Notes: a model not told the origin generated them from the sequence alone. A stretch of 64,000 bases of DNA from Phenylobacterium sp. J426 (GCF_024699945.1 NZ_JAJOMY010000001.1:2108001-2172000), one strand, 5' to 3'. Counted from the stretch's first letter, positions 16,831 through 26,843 are shown. Translations and numbers: made by a program.

Positions 16831-17172
16831 TCAGGAGCCGCGGCCGGGCTTCTCCGAGAAGTACTTCTCGAACTTGCCGGTCTCGCGCTCGTATTGCTCC
16901 TTGTCGGCCGGCGGCTCGCCCTTGACCGTGATGTTTGGCCAGACGCGCGAGTATTCGGAGTTGATCTTCAGCCACTTGCCGTCGGCGTCGTCTTCCGTGT
17001 CCGGCTTGATGGCGTCGACCGGGCACTCGGGCTCGCAGACCCCGCAGTCGATGCACTCGTCGGGATTGATGACGAGGAAGTTCTCGCCCTCGTAGAAACA
17101 GTCGACGGGGCACACCTCCACGCAGTCCATGAACTTACATTTGATGCAGGGATCCATCACGATGTAGGTCAT
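16831..17172 (-). CDS. fdxA: Seven-iron ferredoxin FdxA
   Basis: This 113-residue ferredoxin has the [14 protein letters not shown] and [12 protein letters not shown] cysteine clusters near residues 9-21 and 40-51, the FdxA pattern for one [3Fe-4S] and one [4Fe-4S] centre. The C-terminal 50 residues ([16 protein letters not shown] and on) are the conserved alphaproteobacterial extension. It acts as a soluble electron carrier; the partner is unknown here. The ATG at 17172 starts directly with MTYIVMDPC. The S4 and helicase genes lie upstream on the same strand, as in many alphaproteobacteria. Confidence 0.93.
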   Translation of the reverse strand: MTYIVMDPCIKCKFMDCVEVCPVDCFYEGENFLVINPDECIDCGVCEPECPVDAIKPDTEDDADGKWLKINSEYSRVWPNITVKGEPPADKEQYERETGKFEKYFSEKPGRGS

Positions 17173-17239
17173 GGCGTGCAGATACTCCGGGCTGCCCCCC
17201 TTCGGGCGCGCGGGTTTTCCAAGTCCGGCGCCCCCGTTG

Positions 17240-17548
17240 TCAATGCGCGGACCGGCTCTCGCCTTCCGAAGAATTCTGCAAGGGCGAATAGAGCGTGCGC
17301 GCTTCCTCCGCCGGTCCGCGACGCTCGCCGAACGCTTCCACCTGCACCGCGATCAGCCGCCCGCCCAGCGCGAAGACCAACTGGTCGCCGAGCTTCACCG
17401 GCCGGGCCGGCTTGTCGAGGCGGTTCTCCTGGCCCAGGCGGGTGACGCGCACGCGCCCCTCTTCGATGAACTTCGCCGCCAGCGACCGGGTCTTGAAGAA
17501 GCGGGCGCGCCACAGCCAGACGTCCGCCCGACAGGAGTCCTCGCTCAT
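17240..17548 (-). CDS. S4-domain RNA-binding protein (Hsp15-like)
   Basis: This 102-residue protein carries an S4 fold at about residues 8-70: [30 protein letters not shown] is the canonical alpha-L RNA-binding start, followed by [14 protein letters not shown]. It is like Hsp15, which recycles stalled 50S subunits carrying peptidyl-tRNA; that role is by family only. Its ATG (17548) overlaps the stop of the helicase frame by 4 bases, so it is coupled to the helicase. The fdxA gene follows 67 bases further on. Confidence 0.85.
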   Translation of the reverse strand: MSEDSCRADVWLWRARFFKTRSLAAKFIEEGRVRVTRLGQENRLDKPARPVKLGDQLVFALGGRLIAVQVEAFGERRGPAEEARTLYSPLQNSSEGESRSAH

Positions 17549-20108
17549 GCCACAGCCTTGGCTTCGGCGCCCCGCTTCCTGCGACGAGGGCGACGGCGGC
17601 GCGCCGGGGGCGGCTCGCCCTTCAGGGCCGCCAGCGCGGCGAATGGCGAATGCGTCGCCGCGGGCTTCCCCGTCGCCTCCGCGCGCTTCTCGGCGCGGCG
17701 ACGCCAGGCGGTCGGCTCGCCCGCCCTGGGGCGGTTCGCCGGCGTGAAGCCCAGACCACGCAGGATGGCGTCGGTCTCGGCCGCGCTCCAGCCAAGCTCT
17801 TCCCGCGCCTGGTCCGACAGGACGACGCCCGCGCCCTGCCGGGCCCCGGAGCGCAACAGCTCATCGAGTCGCTCGAGCTGTTCGACGGGTACGGCCAGGC
17901 CGCGCACGGCGCGAAGGCCGTGGGCGGAGAGGGTCCGCGGCGAGACCTGGTCCGGCAGCTTCGAGACCGCGCCTGCGGCGGGGCTGCAGCCTGGCGTCTC
18001 CCGGGCGGCGATCGCCTGCGCTAGCGCCCGGGCTTCGGGTCTCAGCAGGCCGGGCATGAACAGCGAAAAGGCGCCGATGCGGACGCCCAGGCCGCGGAGC
18101 GCGCGGCGTTCCACCTGGCTCAGCGCACGGGTCTCCTCGCGCACCTCGGCCCGATCCAGCACGCCGCCGGCCTCGATCAGGCGATAGGCGAGGCCGCGCG
18201 CCAGGCCCTTCACCTTGCCCTCCGCAACCGCGGCCTCGAGCTTGCGCAGCGGGGTTCCAGCCGCCGTGCGGCCTCGGCGGCGACGAACGCCTCGAGCCGG
18301 CGCTGGGCGCGCTGGCGGGCGGCCTCGTGGCCGAGTTCGCCCAGCAGCCGGACGCGCGGACTGAACGGCTGGCCGCCGGCGACCACCCCTGCCGCCTCGC
18401 CGCGCCAGAGGACGACGCCGTCGGGGCTGAGCTGAAAGGCCGTTTCATCGTCGGCGGCGAGCCGGCCCAGGCGCTTGGCGATCTCAGGGCCGACCGCGTG
18501 GGTCGCCGCAGCCCGCAGGGCTTTGGTTTCGAGGAAGCTTTCGCCCTCGGCCGGCTCGAACTGAACGCCCGACAGGCGGCCGACATAGTGGCCCTCCACC
18601 GTCACGGCGCCGTCCGCGCCGACGCCCGCCAGCATCTCTTCGCGCACGTTGAGCGCCCGCATCAGCGCGCTGGTCCGCCGGTCCACGAACCGGGCCATCA
18701 GCTTCTCGTGCAGGGTATCGGAGAGCCTGTCCTCCAGCTGGCGGGTGCGGCCCTGCCAGCCGACGGCGTCGTGCAGCCAATCGGGCCGGTTGGCGACGTA
18801 GGCGAGGGTGCGGACGCTGGCGAGGCGCTGGGCGAGGGCGTCGATCTCGCCGTCGGTGCGGTCGAGGTGCGCGTATTGGCGCGCAAGCCAGTCTTCGGAC
18901 AGCCGGCGCCGGCCGCCGGTGAGCTGGAAGAAGAAGTCCTTCACCAGCCGGACGTGCTCGTCGGTCGCGGTCTTGCGGAAGTCGGGCGTCTGGCAGACGT
19001 CCCACAGCCGCAGCAGGTTGGTCTTGTCGCGGGCGCGGCGGGCGACGTCGGGGTCGTCGGCCAGCTGTCGCAGCGTGGTCTCGTCCAGCGCCTCCTTGGC
19101 GAGCTTCAGCCCCTCGCGGTCCGGCGTCTGCGCCAATGACCTGATCAGGGCGGGCAGGTTCGAGAAGTCGAGCTTCCAGTTCCGCCACTCGGCGCCGGCG
19201 ACGGGTTCGAAGTGATGGTTCTCCACCGCCTCGACCAGGTCGGGATCCATGTCCTCGGCTTCGCCGGTCACGCCGAACGTGCCGTTTTTTCTGGTAGCGG
19301 CCCGCACGGCCGGCGATTTGGCCGATCTCCTGGGGATGCAGGAAGCGGGTGCGCTGGCCGTCGAACTTTCGCAGGCCGGCGAAAGCCACGTGGTCGACGT
19401 CCATGTTCAGGCCCATGCCGATCGCGTCGGTGGCCACGAGGAAGTCGACCTCGCCCGACTGGTAGAGCGCGACCTGGGCGTTGCGCGTGCGGGGGGGGAC
19501 AGCGAGCCCATCACCACGGCCGCTCCGCCACGCTGCCGGCGGATCAGTTCGGCGATGGCGTAGACCCGGTCGGCGCTGAAGGCGACCACCGCGCTGCGCT
19601 TGGGCAGGCGGGTGACCTTCTTGGGGCCGGCGTAGGTCAGCCGGCTGAACCGGTCCCGGGTCTGGATCTCAGCGTGCGGCAGCAGGCGGCGGACCAGCGG
19701 CGCCATGGTCCCCGCGCCCAGCAGCATAGTCTCGCGCGTGCCGCGGGCATGCAGCAGGCGGTGGGTGAAGACGTGGCCGCGCTCGGGGTCGGCGCAGAGC
19801 TGGATCTCGTCCACCGCCAGGAATTCGACCTCGACCGACAGCGGCATCGCCTCGACCGTGCAGACGAAATACTGCGGCCGGGGCGGGACGATCTTCTCCT
19901 CGCCGGTGATCAGGGCCACGGCGCGAGGGCCGCGCAGCTTGACGATGCGGTCGTAGATCTCGCGGGCCAGCAGCCGCAGCGGCAGGCCGATCATCCCCGA
20001 GTGGTGACCCAGCATCCGCTCGACCGCGAGGTGGGTCTTGCCGGTGTTGGTGGGGCCCAGCACCGCGACCAGTCGCGGCGGCGCTGCGCCCGACGGACGG
20101 TCGCTCAT
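17545..20108 (-). pseudogene. SUV3-like DEAD/DEAH-box RNA helicase, three frame breaks
   Basis: The N-terminal frame (20108 downwards) has Walker A GPTNTGKTHLAVERM, the DEIQ box (VDEIQLCADPERGHVFT) and VVMGSLSP. The next frame supplies VATDAIGMGLNMDVDH and the QEIGQIAGRAGRYQ motif VI. The third contains NGTFGVTGEAEDMDPDLVEAVE and the SUV3 C-terminal region, and a fourth begins at RKLEAAVAEGKVKG and ends at 17545 with a basic tail. The breaks are at the G8 19491-19498, T6 19285-19290 and G4 18251-18254 (plus-strand bases). The T6 needs one base removed; the other two need one added or two removed. A restored protein would have about 853 residues and act in RNA unwinding or decay. Confidence 0.82.
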
Positions 20109-20336
20109 GGCCTGAAGGTGGGATGTGCGGGGGAGTCGGGCAAGCGAGGCCAGTGAGGATCAGTCTTGCGAGCTGCAGGGATGCCTCGCGAGCGGGCCAA
20201 CGCTTTGAACTCCTACGCCAATTACCTGCACCATTCCTGACGCGCGAATGGCCGTTCGGTTGCGCGCCTTAGCAATTGCGCACGCCGATGTGACGGCTAG
20301 GGTCCCGCCCACGCATCAGTTTCGGGGAATCCCCTC
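20109..20336. other. Intergenic region before the DUF885 gene
   Basis: These 228 bases lie between divergent genes. The stretch 20215-20300 is comparatively AT-rich and probably holds the promoter of the exported DUF885 gene, but no consensus elements could be fixed. I see no small gene or stable palindrome. Confidence 0.35.
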
Positions 20337-22166
20337 ATGAACGCCTCCCGCCGTCAGATCCTGCTCACCGCCGCTGCGGCGGGCCTTGCCTCAGCCGCCC
20401 CGCTCCGGGCGCTTGCCGCGGCCGGCCCCGTCGAGGACGCCCGTCTGGCCGCCCTGCTGGACGCCTTTGTCGACGAGATCCTGCGCGAAAGTCCGCAGAC
20501 CGCCACCGGCCTCGGCCTCGACAAGGGAAAGTACGCCGCTCTCAAGCGCCAGCTCAGCGACCGCTCCGCGGAGGGGCGACGCCGCGAGATCGCGCTCTAC
20601 AGCAGCATGGGCCAGCGCCTCCGCGCCGTGCCGCGCGCCAGCCTCAAGGCCCGCGACCTGACGCTCTACGACACCGTCCTCTATGCGGCGGACGTGGGCG
20701 CCGAGGGCGGCCGCTTCGCCTATGGCCAGGACTACGCCAACCCATACGTCGTCAGCCAGCAGGACGGTTCGGTGGCCAACACTCCCGAGTTCCTGAACGC
20801 CCAGCACCTGATCGAAACCCAGGCCGACGCCGAGGCCTATCTCGCCCGCCTGGAACAGCTGGGGCCGCAGATCGACGCCGAGACCGAGCGGATGAAGGTC
20901 GCCGCGGGCCAGGGCGTCATCCCCCCGACCTTCATCCTGGCCACCACGCTGAAGCAGCTGACCGACGCCCGCGCGCCTGAGCCGGGCGCCACGCGCCTGG
21001 TAGGCTCGCTGGTCGAGCGAACGGCGGCCAAGGGCATGGGCGGCGACTGGCGGGGGCGGGCCACGGCGATCGTCGCTGGCAGGGTCTATCCCGCCATCGA
21101 CCGCCAGATCGCCGCGATCAGCGCCCTGCAGCCGAGGTCCACGAACGACGCCGGCGTCTGGAAGTTCAAGGACGGCGCGGACTACTACCGGTGGGCGCTC
21201 AAGTACAACACGACCACCGATCTCTCGCCTGCCGAGATCCACGAGATCGGCTTGCGCCAGGGCCGCGAGATCGACGCTGTCATGGACGGCATTCTGAAGT
21301 CGCAGGGGCTGACGCAGGGCTCGGTCGGTGAGCGGATGAGCGCGCTCACCAAGGATCCGCGCTTCCTTTTCCCCAACACCGAAGAGGGCAAGCGGCAGGT
21401 CGTGGCCTACATCCAGGCCAAGGTGGAGGAGAGCCGGAAGCTGATGCCTCAGCTCACCAAGCTTGATCTGAAGGCGCCGGTCGAGGTGAAGCCGGTGCCG
21501 AAGGAGATCGAGGCGGGCGCGGCGCTGGGCTACATGAACTTCGCCGCCCTCGATGGCTCTCGGCCGGCGATCTACTACGTCAACCTGTCGGACACCGGGA
21601 ACTGGCCCCGCTACACCCTGGCCAGCCTGACCATGCACGAGGCGCTGCCGGGCCACGCCTGGCAGGGCGCCTACCTCGCCGAGCGGAACGACCAGATCCA
21701 CACCATCAGCTCGCTGATGGGCTTCGGGGCCTTCACCGAAGGCTGGGCGCTTTACGCCGAGCAGATCGCCGATGAGGCCGGGCTCTACAAGGACGACCCG
21801 TTCGGCCGGCTCGGCTACCTCCAGGCGATCCGCTTTCGCTGTGCGCGCCTGGTCGTCGACACAGGCCTGCACGAGAAGCGCTGGACCCGCGAGAAGGCGA
21901 TCCAGGAGCTGGCCGGCGCCACCGGCCGTTCCGTCGGCGCGGCGACCAGCGAGGTCGATCGCTATTGCGCCAGCCCCGGCCAGGCCTGCGCCTACAAGGT
22001 CGGCCACAACGAGATCGTGCGCCTGCGAGAGAAGGCCAAGGCGGCGCTGGGGCCGAAGTTCGACCTGCGCGACTATAACGACGCCGTGGTGACGACCGGC
22101 GGCACGCCGCTGGCGGTCTTGGAGACGGTGGTCGACCGCTATATCGCGGGGGCCCGACAGGCTTAG
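20337..22166 (+). CDS. DUF885 family exported protein, probable zinc carboxypeptidase-like
   Basis: This 609-residue protein starts with a Tat-type signal (ASRRQILLTAAAAGLASA), so it is exported folded. DUF885 features are the TATGLGLD start of the domain, NPYVVSQQDG, the HExxPGH zinc motif in LTMHEALPGHAWQ and FGAFTEGWALYAEQ, whose glutamate completes the metal site. Several members are annotated as peptidases or lipoproteins, but substrates are not known. It is a monocistronic gene with a good context for ATG 20337. It converges with mtnN, 9 bases away. Confidence 0.85.
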   Translation: MNASRRQILLTAAAAGLASAAPLRALAAAGPVEDARLAALLDAFVDEILRESPQTATGLGLDKGKYAALKRQLSDRSAEGRRREIALYSSMGQRLRAVPRASLKARDLTLYDTVLYAADVGAEGGRFAYGQDYANPYVVSQQDGSVANTPEFLNAQHLIETQADAEAYLARLEQLGPQIDAETERMKVAAGQGVIPPTFILATTLKQLTDARAPEPGATRLVGSLVERTAAKGMGGDWRGRATAIVAGRVYPAIDRQIAAISALQPRSTNDAGVWKFKDGADYYRWALKYNTTTDLSPAEIHEIGLRQGREIDAVMDGILKSQGLTQGSVGERMSALTKDPRFLFPNTEEGKRQVVAYIQAKVEESRKLMPQLTKLDLKAPVEVKPVPKEIEAGAALGYMNFAALDGSRPAIYYVNLSDTGNWPRYTLASLTMHEALPGHAWQGAYLAERNDQIHTISSLMGFGAFTEGWALYAEQIADEAGLYKDDPFGRLGYLQAIRFRCARLVVDTGLHEKRWTREKAIQELAGATGRSVGAATSEVDRYCASPGQACAYKVGHNEIVRLREKAKAALGPKFDLRDYNDAVVTTGGTPLAVLETVVDRYIAGARQA

Positions 22167-22175
22167 GCGGCGCCG

Positions 22176-22886
22176 CTAGGCCAGGAGCTCCAGGAGGCGT
22201 TTGACGCAGGCGGCGGAATTCTTGGCCGCCATCGCCTCCATCTCGTTGAAGGTGATCTGGCTCTCCTCGCCGGCCAGGTCCGAGAGCGTGCGGATGACAT
22301 AGAGCGGCGCGCCCCAGGCCTCGGCCACCTGGGCGACGGCGCCGCTCTCCATGTCGATGGCGTCGGCGCCCAGCCGGCCGCGCAACTCGTCCCGCGTCCG
22401 GCCGCAGTTCAGGAAGTAGTCGGCGGTGGTGATGCCGCCGAGCTGCACCGGATGCCCGAGCCCGGGGGCGACATCGTCGCGCAGGCGCCGCAGCGTCTCG
22501 ACGACCTCCGCGCCCACAGGCTCCAGCCCGGCCTCAGGCGCGCCGAAAGGAATGACGCCCGGCCGCGTCGCCGTGAACCGGCCGGCCGTGACGATGCCGT
22601 AGTCGTGGACCGCCAGCCGGTCGGCCAGCAGCACTGCGCCGACCGAAAGCTCGGGATGCAGGCCGCCAGCGACGCCGGAGAAGATCAGGGTCGTCGCGGC
22701 GTAACGGTCCAGCAGCAGGGTGGCGGCCGATGCCGCATTGACCTTGCCGAGTCCGCTGCGCGTCAGCGCCAGGCCGCGGCCTGCCCAGACCTGGGTCTGG
22801 CCGTGCGTCTCGGGGGCGACGTCGAGATCGAGGACCGCGCGCAGGGCGGCGAGTTCCTCGGGCGTGGCGCAGAGTATGCCGATCAT
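22176..22886 (-). CDS. mtnN: 5'-methylthioadenosine/S-adenosylhomocysteine nucleosidase
   Basis: This 236-residue purine nucleoside phosphorylase-fold enzyme begins with MIGILCATPEELAALRAVL, carries the FSGVAGGLHPELSVGAVLLAD motif, the IDMESGAVAQVAEAW nucleoside-binding motif and IRTLSDLAG with the catalytic aspartate. It hydrolyses MTA and SAH to adenine plus the thio-sugar. It sits downstream of the ABC permease by 28 bases on the same strand but has no functional link I can see. Confidence 0.9.
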   Translation of the reverse strand: MIGILCATPEELAALRAVLDLDVAPETHGQTQVWAGRGLALTRSGLGKVNAASAATLLLDRYAATTLIFSGVAGGLHPELSVGAVLLADRLAVHDYGIVTAGRFTATRPGVIPFGAPEAGLEPVGAEVVETLRRLRDDVAPGLGHPVQLGGITTADYFLNCGRTRDELRGRLGADAIDMESGAVAQVAEAWGAPLYVIRTLSDLAGEESQITFNEMEAMAAKNSAACVKRLLELLA

Positions 22887-22914
22887 CGGCGCGTTCTAAG
22901 CCGAGTTCCCGGAC

Positions 22915-24048
22915 CTAGTCCAAGGTTCGGCGATACCGGGCGACCGCGAGTGCGGTGACGACGCACACGAAGGCGATCAGCGCCGCGAGCTCCCGCCATT
23001 GGTCGCCGAGCTCCTGGCCCTTCAGGAGCGAGCCGCGGACGACCCGCAGGAAATGGGTGACCGGGATCACCTCGCCAAGCGCTTGGGCCCACACGGGCAT
23101 GCCGCGGAAGGGGAACATGAAGCCGGACAGCAGGATCGACGGCAGCAGGTAGAAGAAGCTCATCTGCATGGCCTGGAGCTGCGAGCGGGCCAGCGTCGAT
23201 ATCAGGAAGCCCAGCGCCAGGGAGCCGATGATGAAGAGCGTGACGCCGCTTGCGAGACCCAGCCAACCGCCGGCCATGGGCACGCCGAAGAGCAGCTTCG
23301 CCAAAGCCAGGATCAGGACGGTCTGGGTCAGGCCCACCAGCACATAGGGCGCAAGCTTGCCCGCCATCACTTCCAGCGGCTCCAGTGGGGTGGAGAGGAG
23401 CGTCTCCATGGTCCCGCGCTCGGTCTCCCGGGTGACCGACAGCGCCGTCATCATCACCAAGGTCATCGACAGGATGACGCCCAGCAGGCCGGGGACGATG
23501 TTGTAGGCGGTGACGGCCTCCGGATTGTAGCGGCGGTGAACCACCACCTCGAACGGCGGCGCGCCCTGGCCTCGGGCGGCGAGCGCGCCCTTCAGATCGT
23601 GGGCCAGCGCGCGGTCCGGCAGGGCCGCCAGCGCCGCGACGGCTCCACCGGTGGCGGAGGGGTCGGTGGCGTCGGCCTCGATGAGAATTCGGGCTTCGTC
23701 GCCGCGGGCCACGCGGCGGCTGAAGTCGCCGGGGATGGTCACGGCGAACTGCACGTCGCCCCGGCGGAGCATCGCGTCCAGCTCGGTGGGGCTGCGCGCC
23801 TGGGCCACCATGTCGAAGTAGCGGGAGTTCCGGAGGCCCGCGATCAGCGAGCGGGCGTAGCGGCTGTCCTCCTGCACCAGCACGGCGGTCGGCAGGTGGC
23901 GCGGCTCGGTGTTGATCGCGTAGCCGAAGAGGGTGAGCTGAACGACCGGGATCATCAGCATCATGGCGTAGGTGATGCGGTCGCGGGTGAGCTGCTTGAA
24001 CTCCTTGACCATCACGGCCGCGACGCGGCTCCAGGACAAGCTGGTCAT
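22915..24048 (-). CDS. ABC-2 type transporter permease (YbhS/YbhR-like)
   Basis: This 377-residue ABC-2 permease has one N-terminal TM helix (about residues 24-42), a large periplasmic domain and five TM helices in the C-terminal half, with the family hallmark SVTRETERGTMETLLSTPLEPLEVMAGKL. ATG 24048 overlaps the ATPase stop (ATGA). Together with the ATPase and HlyD-like adaptor it resembles the E. coli YbhGFSR drug and cation exporter, except that only one permease gene is present. Confidence 0.88.
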   Translation of the reverse strand: MTSLSWSRVAAVMVKEFKQLTRDRITYAMMLMIPVVQLTLFGYAINTEPRHLPTAVLVQEDSRYARSLIAGLRNSRYFDMVAQARSPTELDAMLRRGDVQFAVTIPGDFSRRVARGDEARILIEADATDPSATGGAVAALAALPDRALAHDLKGALAARGQGAPPFEVVVHRRYNPEAVTAYNIVPGLLGVILSMTLVMMTALSVTRETERGTMETLLSTPLEPLEVMAGKLAPYVLVGLTQTVLILALAKLLFGVPMAGGWLGLASGVTLFIIGSLALGFLISTLARSQLQAMQMSFFYLLPSILLSGFMFPFRGMPVWAQALGEVIPVTHFLRVVRGSLLKGQELGDQWRELAALIAFVCVVTALAVARYRRTLD

Positions 24049-24974
24049 TGGAAGTTGTCCTGCGAGCGGCCCATCAGCTGGATGAACACGTCCTCGAGCG
24101 TCGGAGGGACCTCGGTCCATCGGTAGGGCTCGCGTCGCCAAGGCGCGATGGCGGCAACCAGAGCCTGCCGGTCCTCTCCGCTGACGTGGATCGCGGCGCC
24201 GAACGGCGCGGCGGTTTCGACCCCGGGCCGCGCCGCGAGTTGGGCCGACAGCCGGTCCACGCCGGGGCCCTCGCCGTGGAAGGTGACGAGGCCCGAGGCG
24301 GCGATCACCTCGGCGGCCGTGCCGCGAGCGATCAGCCGGCCGTAGCTGATGTAGGCGATCTCATGGCAGCGCTCGGCCTCGTCCATGTAGTGGGTGGAGA
24401 CGAGCACGGTCAGGCCGTCGGCGGCCAGCGCATGGATCTCGTCCCAGAAGGTACGACGCGCCTTTGGGTCCACGCCGGCGGTGGGTTCGTCGAGCAGCAG
24501 CAGCCGCGGCTCGTGTAGGGTCGCGGCGGCGAGGGCCAGCCGCTGTTTCCAGCCTCCCGAGAGCGTGCCGGCGAGCTGCCTGCGGCGCGCCGTGAGCCCC
24601 AGCCGATCCAGGGCGGCGTCCACGCGCTCGCGCCGGCGGTCCAGGCCGTATACGCGGGCGGTGAACTCCAGGTTTTCGGCGATGGTCAGGTCCTCGTAGA
24701 GCGAGAACCGCTGCGTCATGTAGCCCGTACGCCGCTTCACCTGGTCGGCCTCGGCGATGATGTCGACGCCCAACGCCGTTCCGGCTCCGCTATCGGGGGT
24801 GAGCAGGCCACACAGCAGGCGCAGCGTCGTCGTCTTGCCCGAGCCGTTGGGCCCCAGGAACCCGCAGATCCGGCCTTCCGCCACCTGGATCGAGACGTCC
24901 TGCACGACGTGTTTGGGTCCGAAGCTCTTGTTCAGGCCGTGGACATCGATCGCCAGGGCGGCGCCGGGGATCAC
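24045..24974 (-). CDS. ABC transporter ATP-binding protein (YbhF-like)
   Basis: This 309-residue ABC ATPase has Walker A GPNGSGKTT, signature LSGGWKQRLALA, Walker B LLLLDEPTAGVDP and the H-loop STHYMDEAERC. The final 75 residues form a DUF4162-like accessory region (GEDRQALVAAIAPW...TLEDVFIQLMG). The GTG at 24974 is chosen because its GTGA overlaps the TGA that closes the restored hlyD frame. Downstream it overlaps the permease. It powers export across the inner membrane. Confidence 0.9.
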   Translation of the reverse strand: MIPGAALAIDVHGLNKSFGPKHVVQDVSIQVAEGRICGFLGPNGSGKTTTLRLLCGLLTPDSGAGTALGVDIIAEADQVKRRTGYMTQRFSLYEDLTIAENLEFTARVYGLDRRRERVDAALDRLGLTARRRQLAGTLSGGWKQRLALAAATLHEPRLLLLDEPTAGVDPKARRTFWDEIHALAADGLTVLVSTHYMDEAERCHEIAYISYGRLIARGTAAEVIAASGLVTFHGEGPGVDRLSAQLAARPGVETAAPFGAAIHVSGEDRQALVAAIAPWRREPYRWTEVPPTLEDVFIQLMGRSQDNFQ

Positions 24975-25937
24975 GGCAGCGGCTCCACATCCACCGGCTG
25001 GCCGGGATTGAGCCGGACGTTCGGCTGCGCCTCGACGAGATAGACCAGCCGGTCGCGGGCCTCGCGGCTGTAGATCACCGGCGGGGTGAACTCGGGCCTG
25101 GGGCTCACATAGGCGATGCGGGCCGACAGTCCTTTCGCGCAGCCGTCGCAGGCGAAGCGGACCGTGCGGCCGACGCGATACGCCGAGAGCTCCCGCTCCG
25201 GCACGAAGAAGCGCACCTTGATCCGCGCATCGGGCAGCAGAGCAAGGATCGGCTGGTTGGCGGGGCGCCCATTCGCCGGCCTGGAAGAAGACATCCTCCA
25301 CCCGCGCCGCCTCCGGGGCGCGCGGTGCGATGTCGGCGAGCCGGGCCTCGGCGCCGGCAAGGCCGGCGCGCGCCTGGCTGACGCGGGCGTCGGCGGCGCG
25401 CACCTGGTCCTCGCGGGCTCCCAGCAGGGCTGCGTCGCGCTGGCGTCGCGCGGCGCGGAGCTGGGCGTCGGCCGCCTGCGCCGCGGCGCGGGCGTCGTCG
25501 AGACGGCTCGGGGCATACCAGCCGCCGCGGACCAGGGGCTCGACGCGGCGCAGGTCAGCCTGGGCGTCGCGGGCGCGGGCCTCGGCGGCGGCGATGTTGG
25601 CTTCGAATACGGCGAGTTCGGCGGGTCGCTGGCCCTTGCGTGCGTCCTGCGCCTGGGCCGCGGCGGCCGCCTCTTCCGCCAACGCCTGGTCGCGCGCGGC
25701 CTGCGGCTGGGCGGGATCGACGAGGAACAGCGCCTGCCCCGCCGCCACCTCCTGCCCGCGGACCACATGCATGGCGCGCACCGTCCCGGCGACGGGGGAG
25801 GCGAGATGGAGCGGCTCGCCCTCGATGTAGCCCGAGAGCGTCCGAGCCGCACGGAAGCGGGGCGACAGGACCAGACCGGCGACGATCAGGGCGCCCAGCG
25901 CCAGCAGCGCGAAGGGCAGGATCCGGCGACGGTTCAT
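24971..25937 (-). pseudogene. HlyD-family membrane-fusion protein, frameshifted
   Basis: The N-terminal TM helix (about 6-24), the barrel-sandwich start (EGEPLHLASPVAGTVRAMHVVRGQEVAAGQALFLVDP) and a long helical hairpin with Ala/Arg-rich heptads mark a periplasmic adaptor. After FFQAGEWAP the frame goes to nonsense; removing one C (a G in the G4 at 25262-25265, + strand) restores ANQPILALLPDARIKVRFFVPE and the beta-barrel with a stop at 24971, total 321 residues. The run-on ORF would otherwise fuse HlyD with the ATPase. It starts 1 base after the TetR stop, making a four-gene operon tetR-hlyD-ATPase-permease. Confidence 0.83.
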
Positions 25938-25938
25938 C

Positions 25939-26574
25939 TCAGGCGCTTTCCGTGAGCATGCCGGCGAGCAGGGTGTCCAGATGCTGGGCCATCACGGCGG
26001 CGGGCTCGAACGGCGGCGCACCGATTGGGACGAAAGTTTCACGCCAGACGACCGTCAGCAGCAGCGGCGAGATGAGCTGCAGGGCGAAGATCCGCGGATC
26101 GCCCGCCTTCACCTCCCCCCGGACCTGCGCCGCTTCGATCGCGGCCGCCACGGCGCCCAGCGCCTGCGAGACGAGGTCGTCGTGCCAGACGCGCGCCAGT
26201 TCGGGGAAGTTGCGCGCCTCGCCGATGACCATCTTGACGACGCCGCCCACGGGGGTGGTCTCAACCACGCTCACGACGTGAGCCACCAAGCCGCGGACAA
26301 GGTCGGGGAAAGGACCGGGATGGGCGGCGGCGATGCCCCGGACCTGGGCGAGATTGGGCGCGACCACCTGCCCCACGACCGCTCGGAAGAGATCCTCCTT
26401 GGTCTCGAAGTAGAGGTAGAGCGCACCCTTGGAGACACCCGCGCGGGCGGCGATTTCGTCGAGCTTCGCGGCGGCGAAGCCCTTCTCCGCGAAGACCGCC
26501 ATCGCGGCCCGCACGATCTCGGCAGGGCGCTCGGCCTTGCGCCTGCGGAACTTGGGCTCGCCCGCCTCCAACAT
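25939..26574 (-). CDS. TetR-family regulator of the HlyD-ABC exporter (CecR-like position)
   Basis: This 211-residue protein has an HTH at about residues 18-60 (AMAVFAEKGFAAAKLDEIAARAGVSKGALYLYFETKEDLF), a textbook TetR N-terminus. The C-terminal part fits the TetR_C family found with YbhGFSR-type exporters. The start is ATG 26574, preceded by GGAGGGCGG, not the longer 26724. A palindrome 13 bases upstream is the probable operator, so negative autoregulation of the exporter operon is likely. The inducing compound is unknown. Confidence 0.87.
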   Translation of the reverse strand: MLEAGEPKFRRRKAERPAEIVRAAMAVFAEKGFAAAKLDEIAARAGVSKGALYLYFETKEDLFRAVVGQVVAPNLAQVRGIAAAHPGPFPDLVRGLVAHVVSVVETTPVGGVVKMVIGEARNFPELARVWHDDLVSQALGAVAAAIEAAQVRGEVKAGDPRIFALQLISPLLLTVVWRETFVPIGAPPFEPAAVMAQHLDTLLAGMLTESA

Positions 26575-26586
26575 CCGCCCTCCATA

Positions 26587-26608
26587 AATAACTGACGAGT
26601 TAGTTATT
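26587..26608. promoter_or_regulatory. TetR operator palindrome
   Basis: AATAACT (26587-26593) and AGTTATT (26602-26608) are perfect inverted arms. Nested in them is TAACT-GACG-AGTTA (26589-26602), a 14-base palindrome of the size bound by TetR dimers. It lies in a short AT-rich island just upstream of the tetR start in otherwise GC-rich DNA. Confidence 0.7.
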
Positions 26609-26843
26609 AAATGTGATGGCGCAGGCTTGCAAGCGCTGTTCGGCGAACGTCGGGGCTCGGGGCGGCGCGATGCCGCATCGCAAATGCTTAACGGGGCCCA
26701 TTTTCGGCCCCGGTCGTAAGGCAAACGGCCTGGAACGCTCGCCGCCTCCGTGCGGCGCCCATAAGAAGCAACGGCCGATCCTGAAGCCTGGCGGCAAGTC
26801 CGGGTGCGATCGGCGGCATCGGTGAAAAAAGGGGTCTTCGCGA
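26609..26843. other. Intergenic region between tetR operator and M23 peptidase
   Basis: About 235 bases separate the divergent tetR and peptidase genes. The frame at 26613-26825 on the plus strand is basic and low in complexity and looks spurious. No clear promoter or RNA was recognised. Confidence 0.35.

Noticed and set aside
24045..25937. HlyD-ABC ATPase fusion of 630 residues
   Set aside because: The join follows a single extra base in a G4 run. The adaptor barrel and its stop are intact in the next frame, and the ATPase has its own GTG start.
26613..26825. 70-residue ORF between tetR and the M23 peptidase
   Set aside because: It is Arg/Gly/Pro-rich, overlaps the regulatory interval and has no ribosome site or family pattern.
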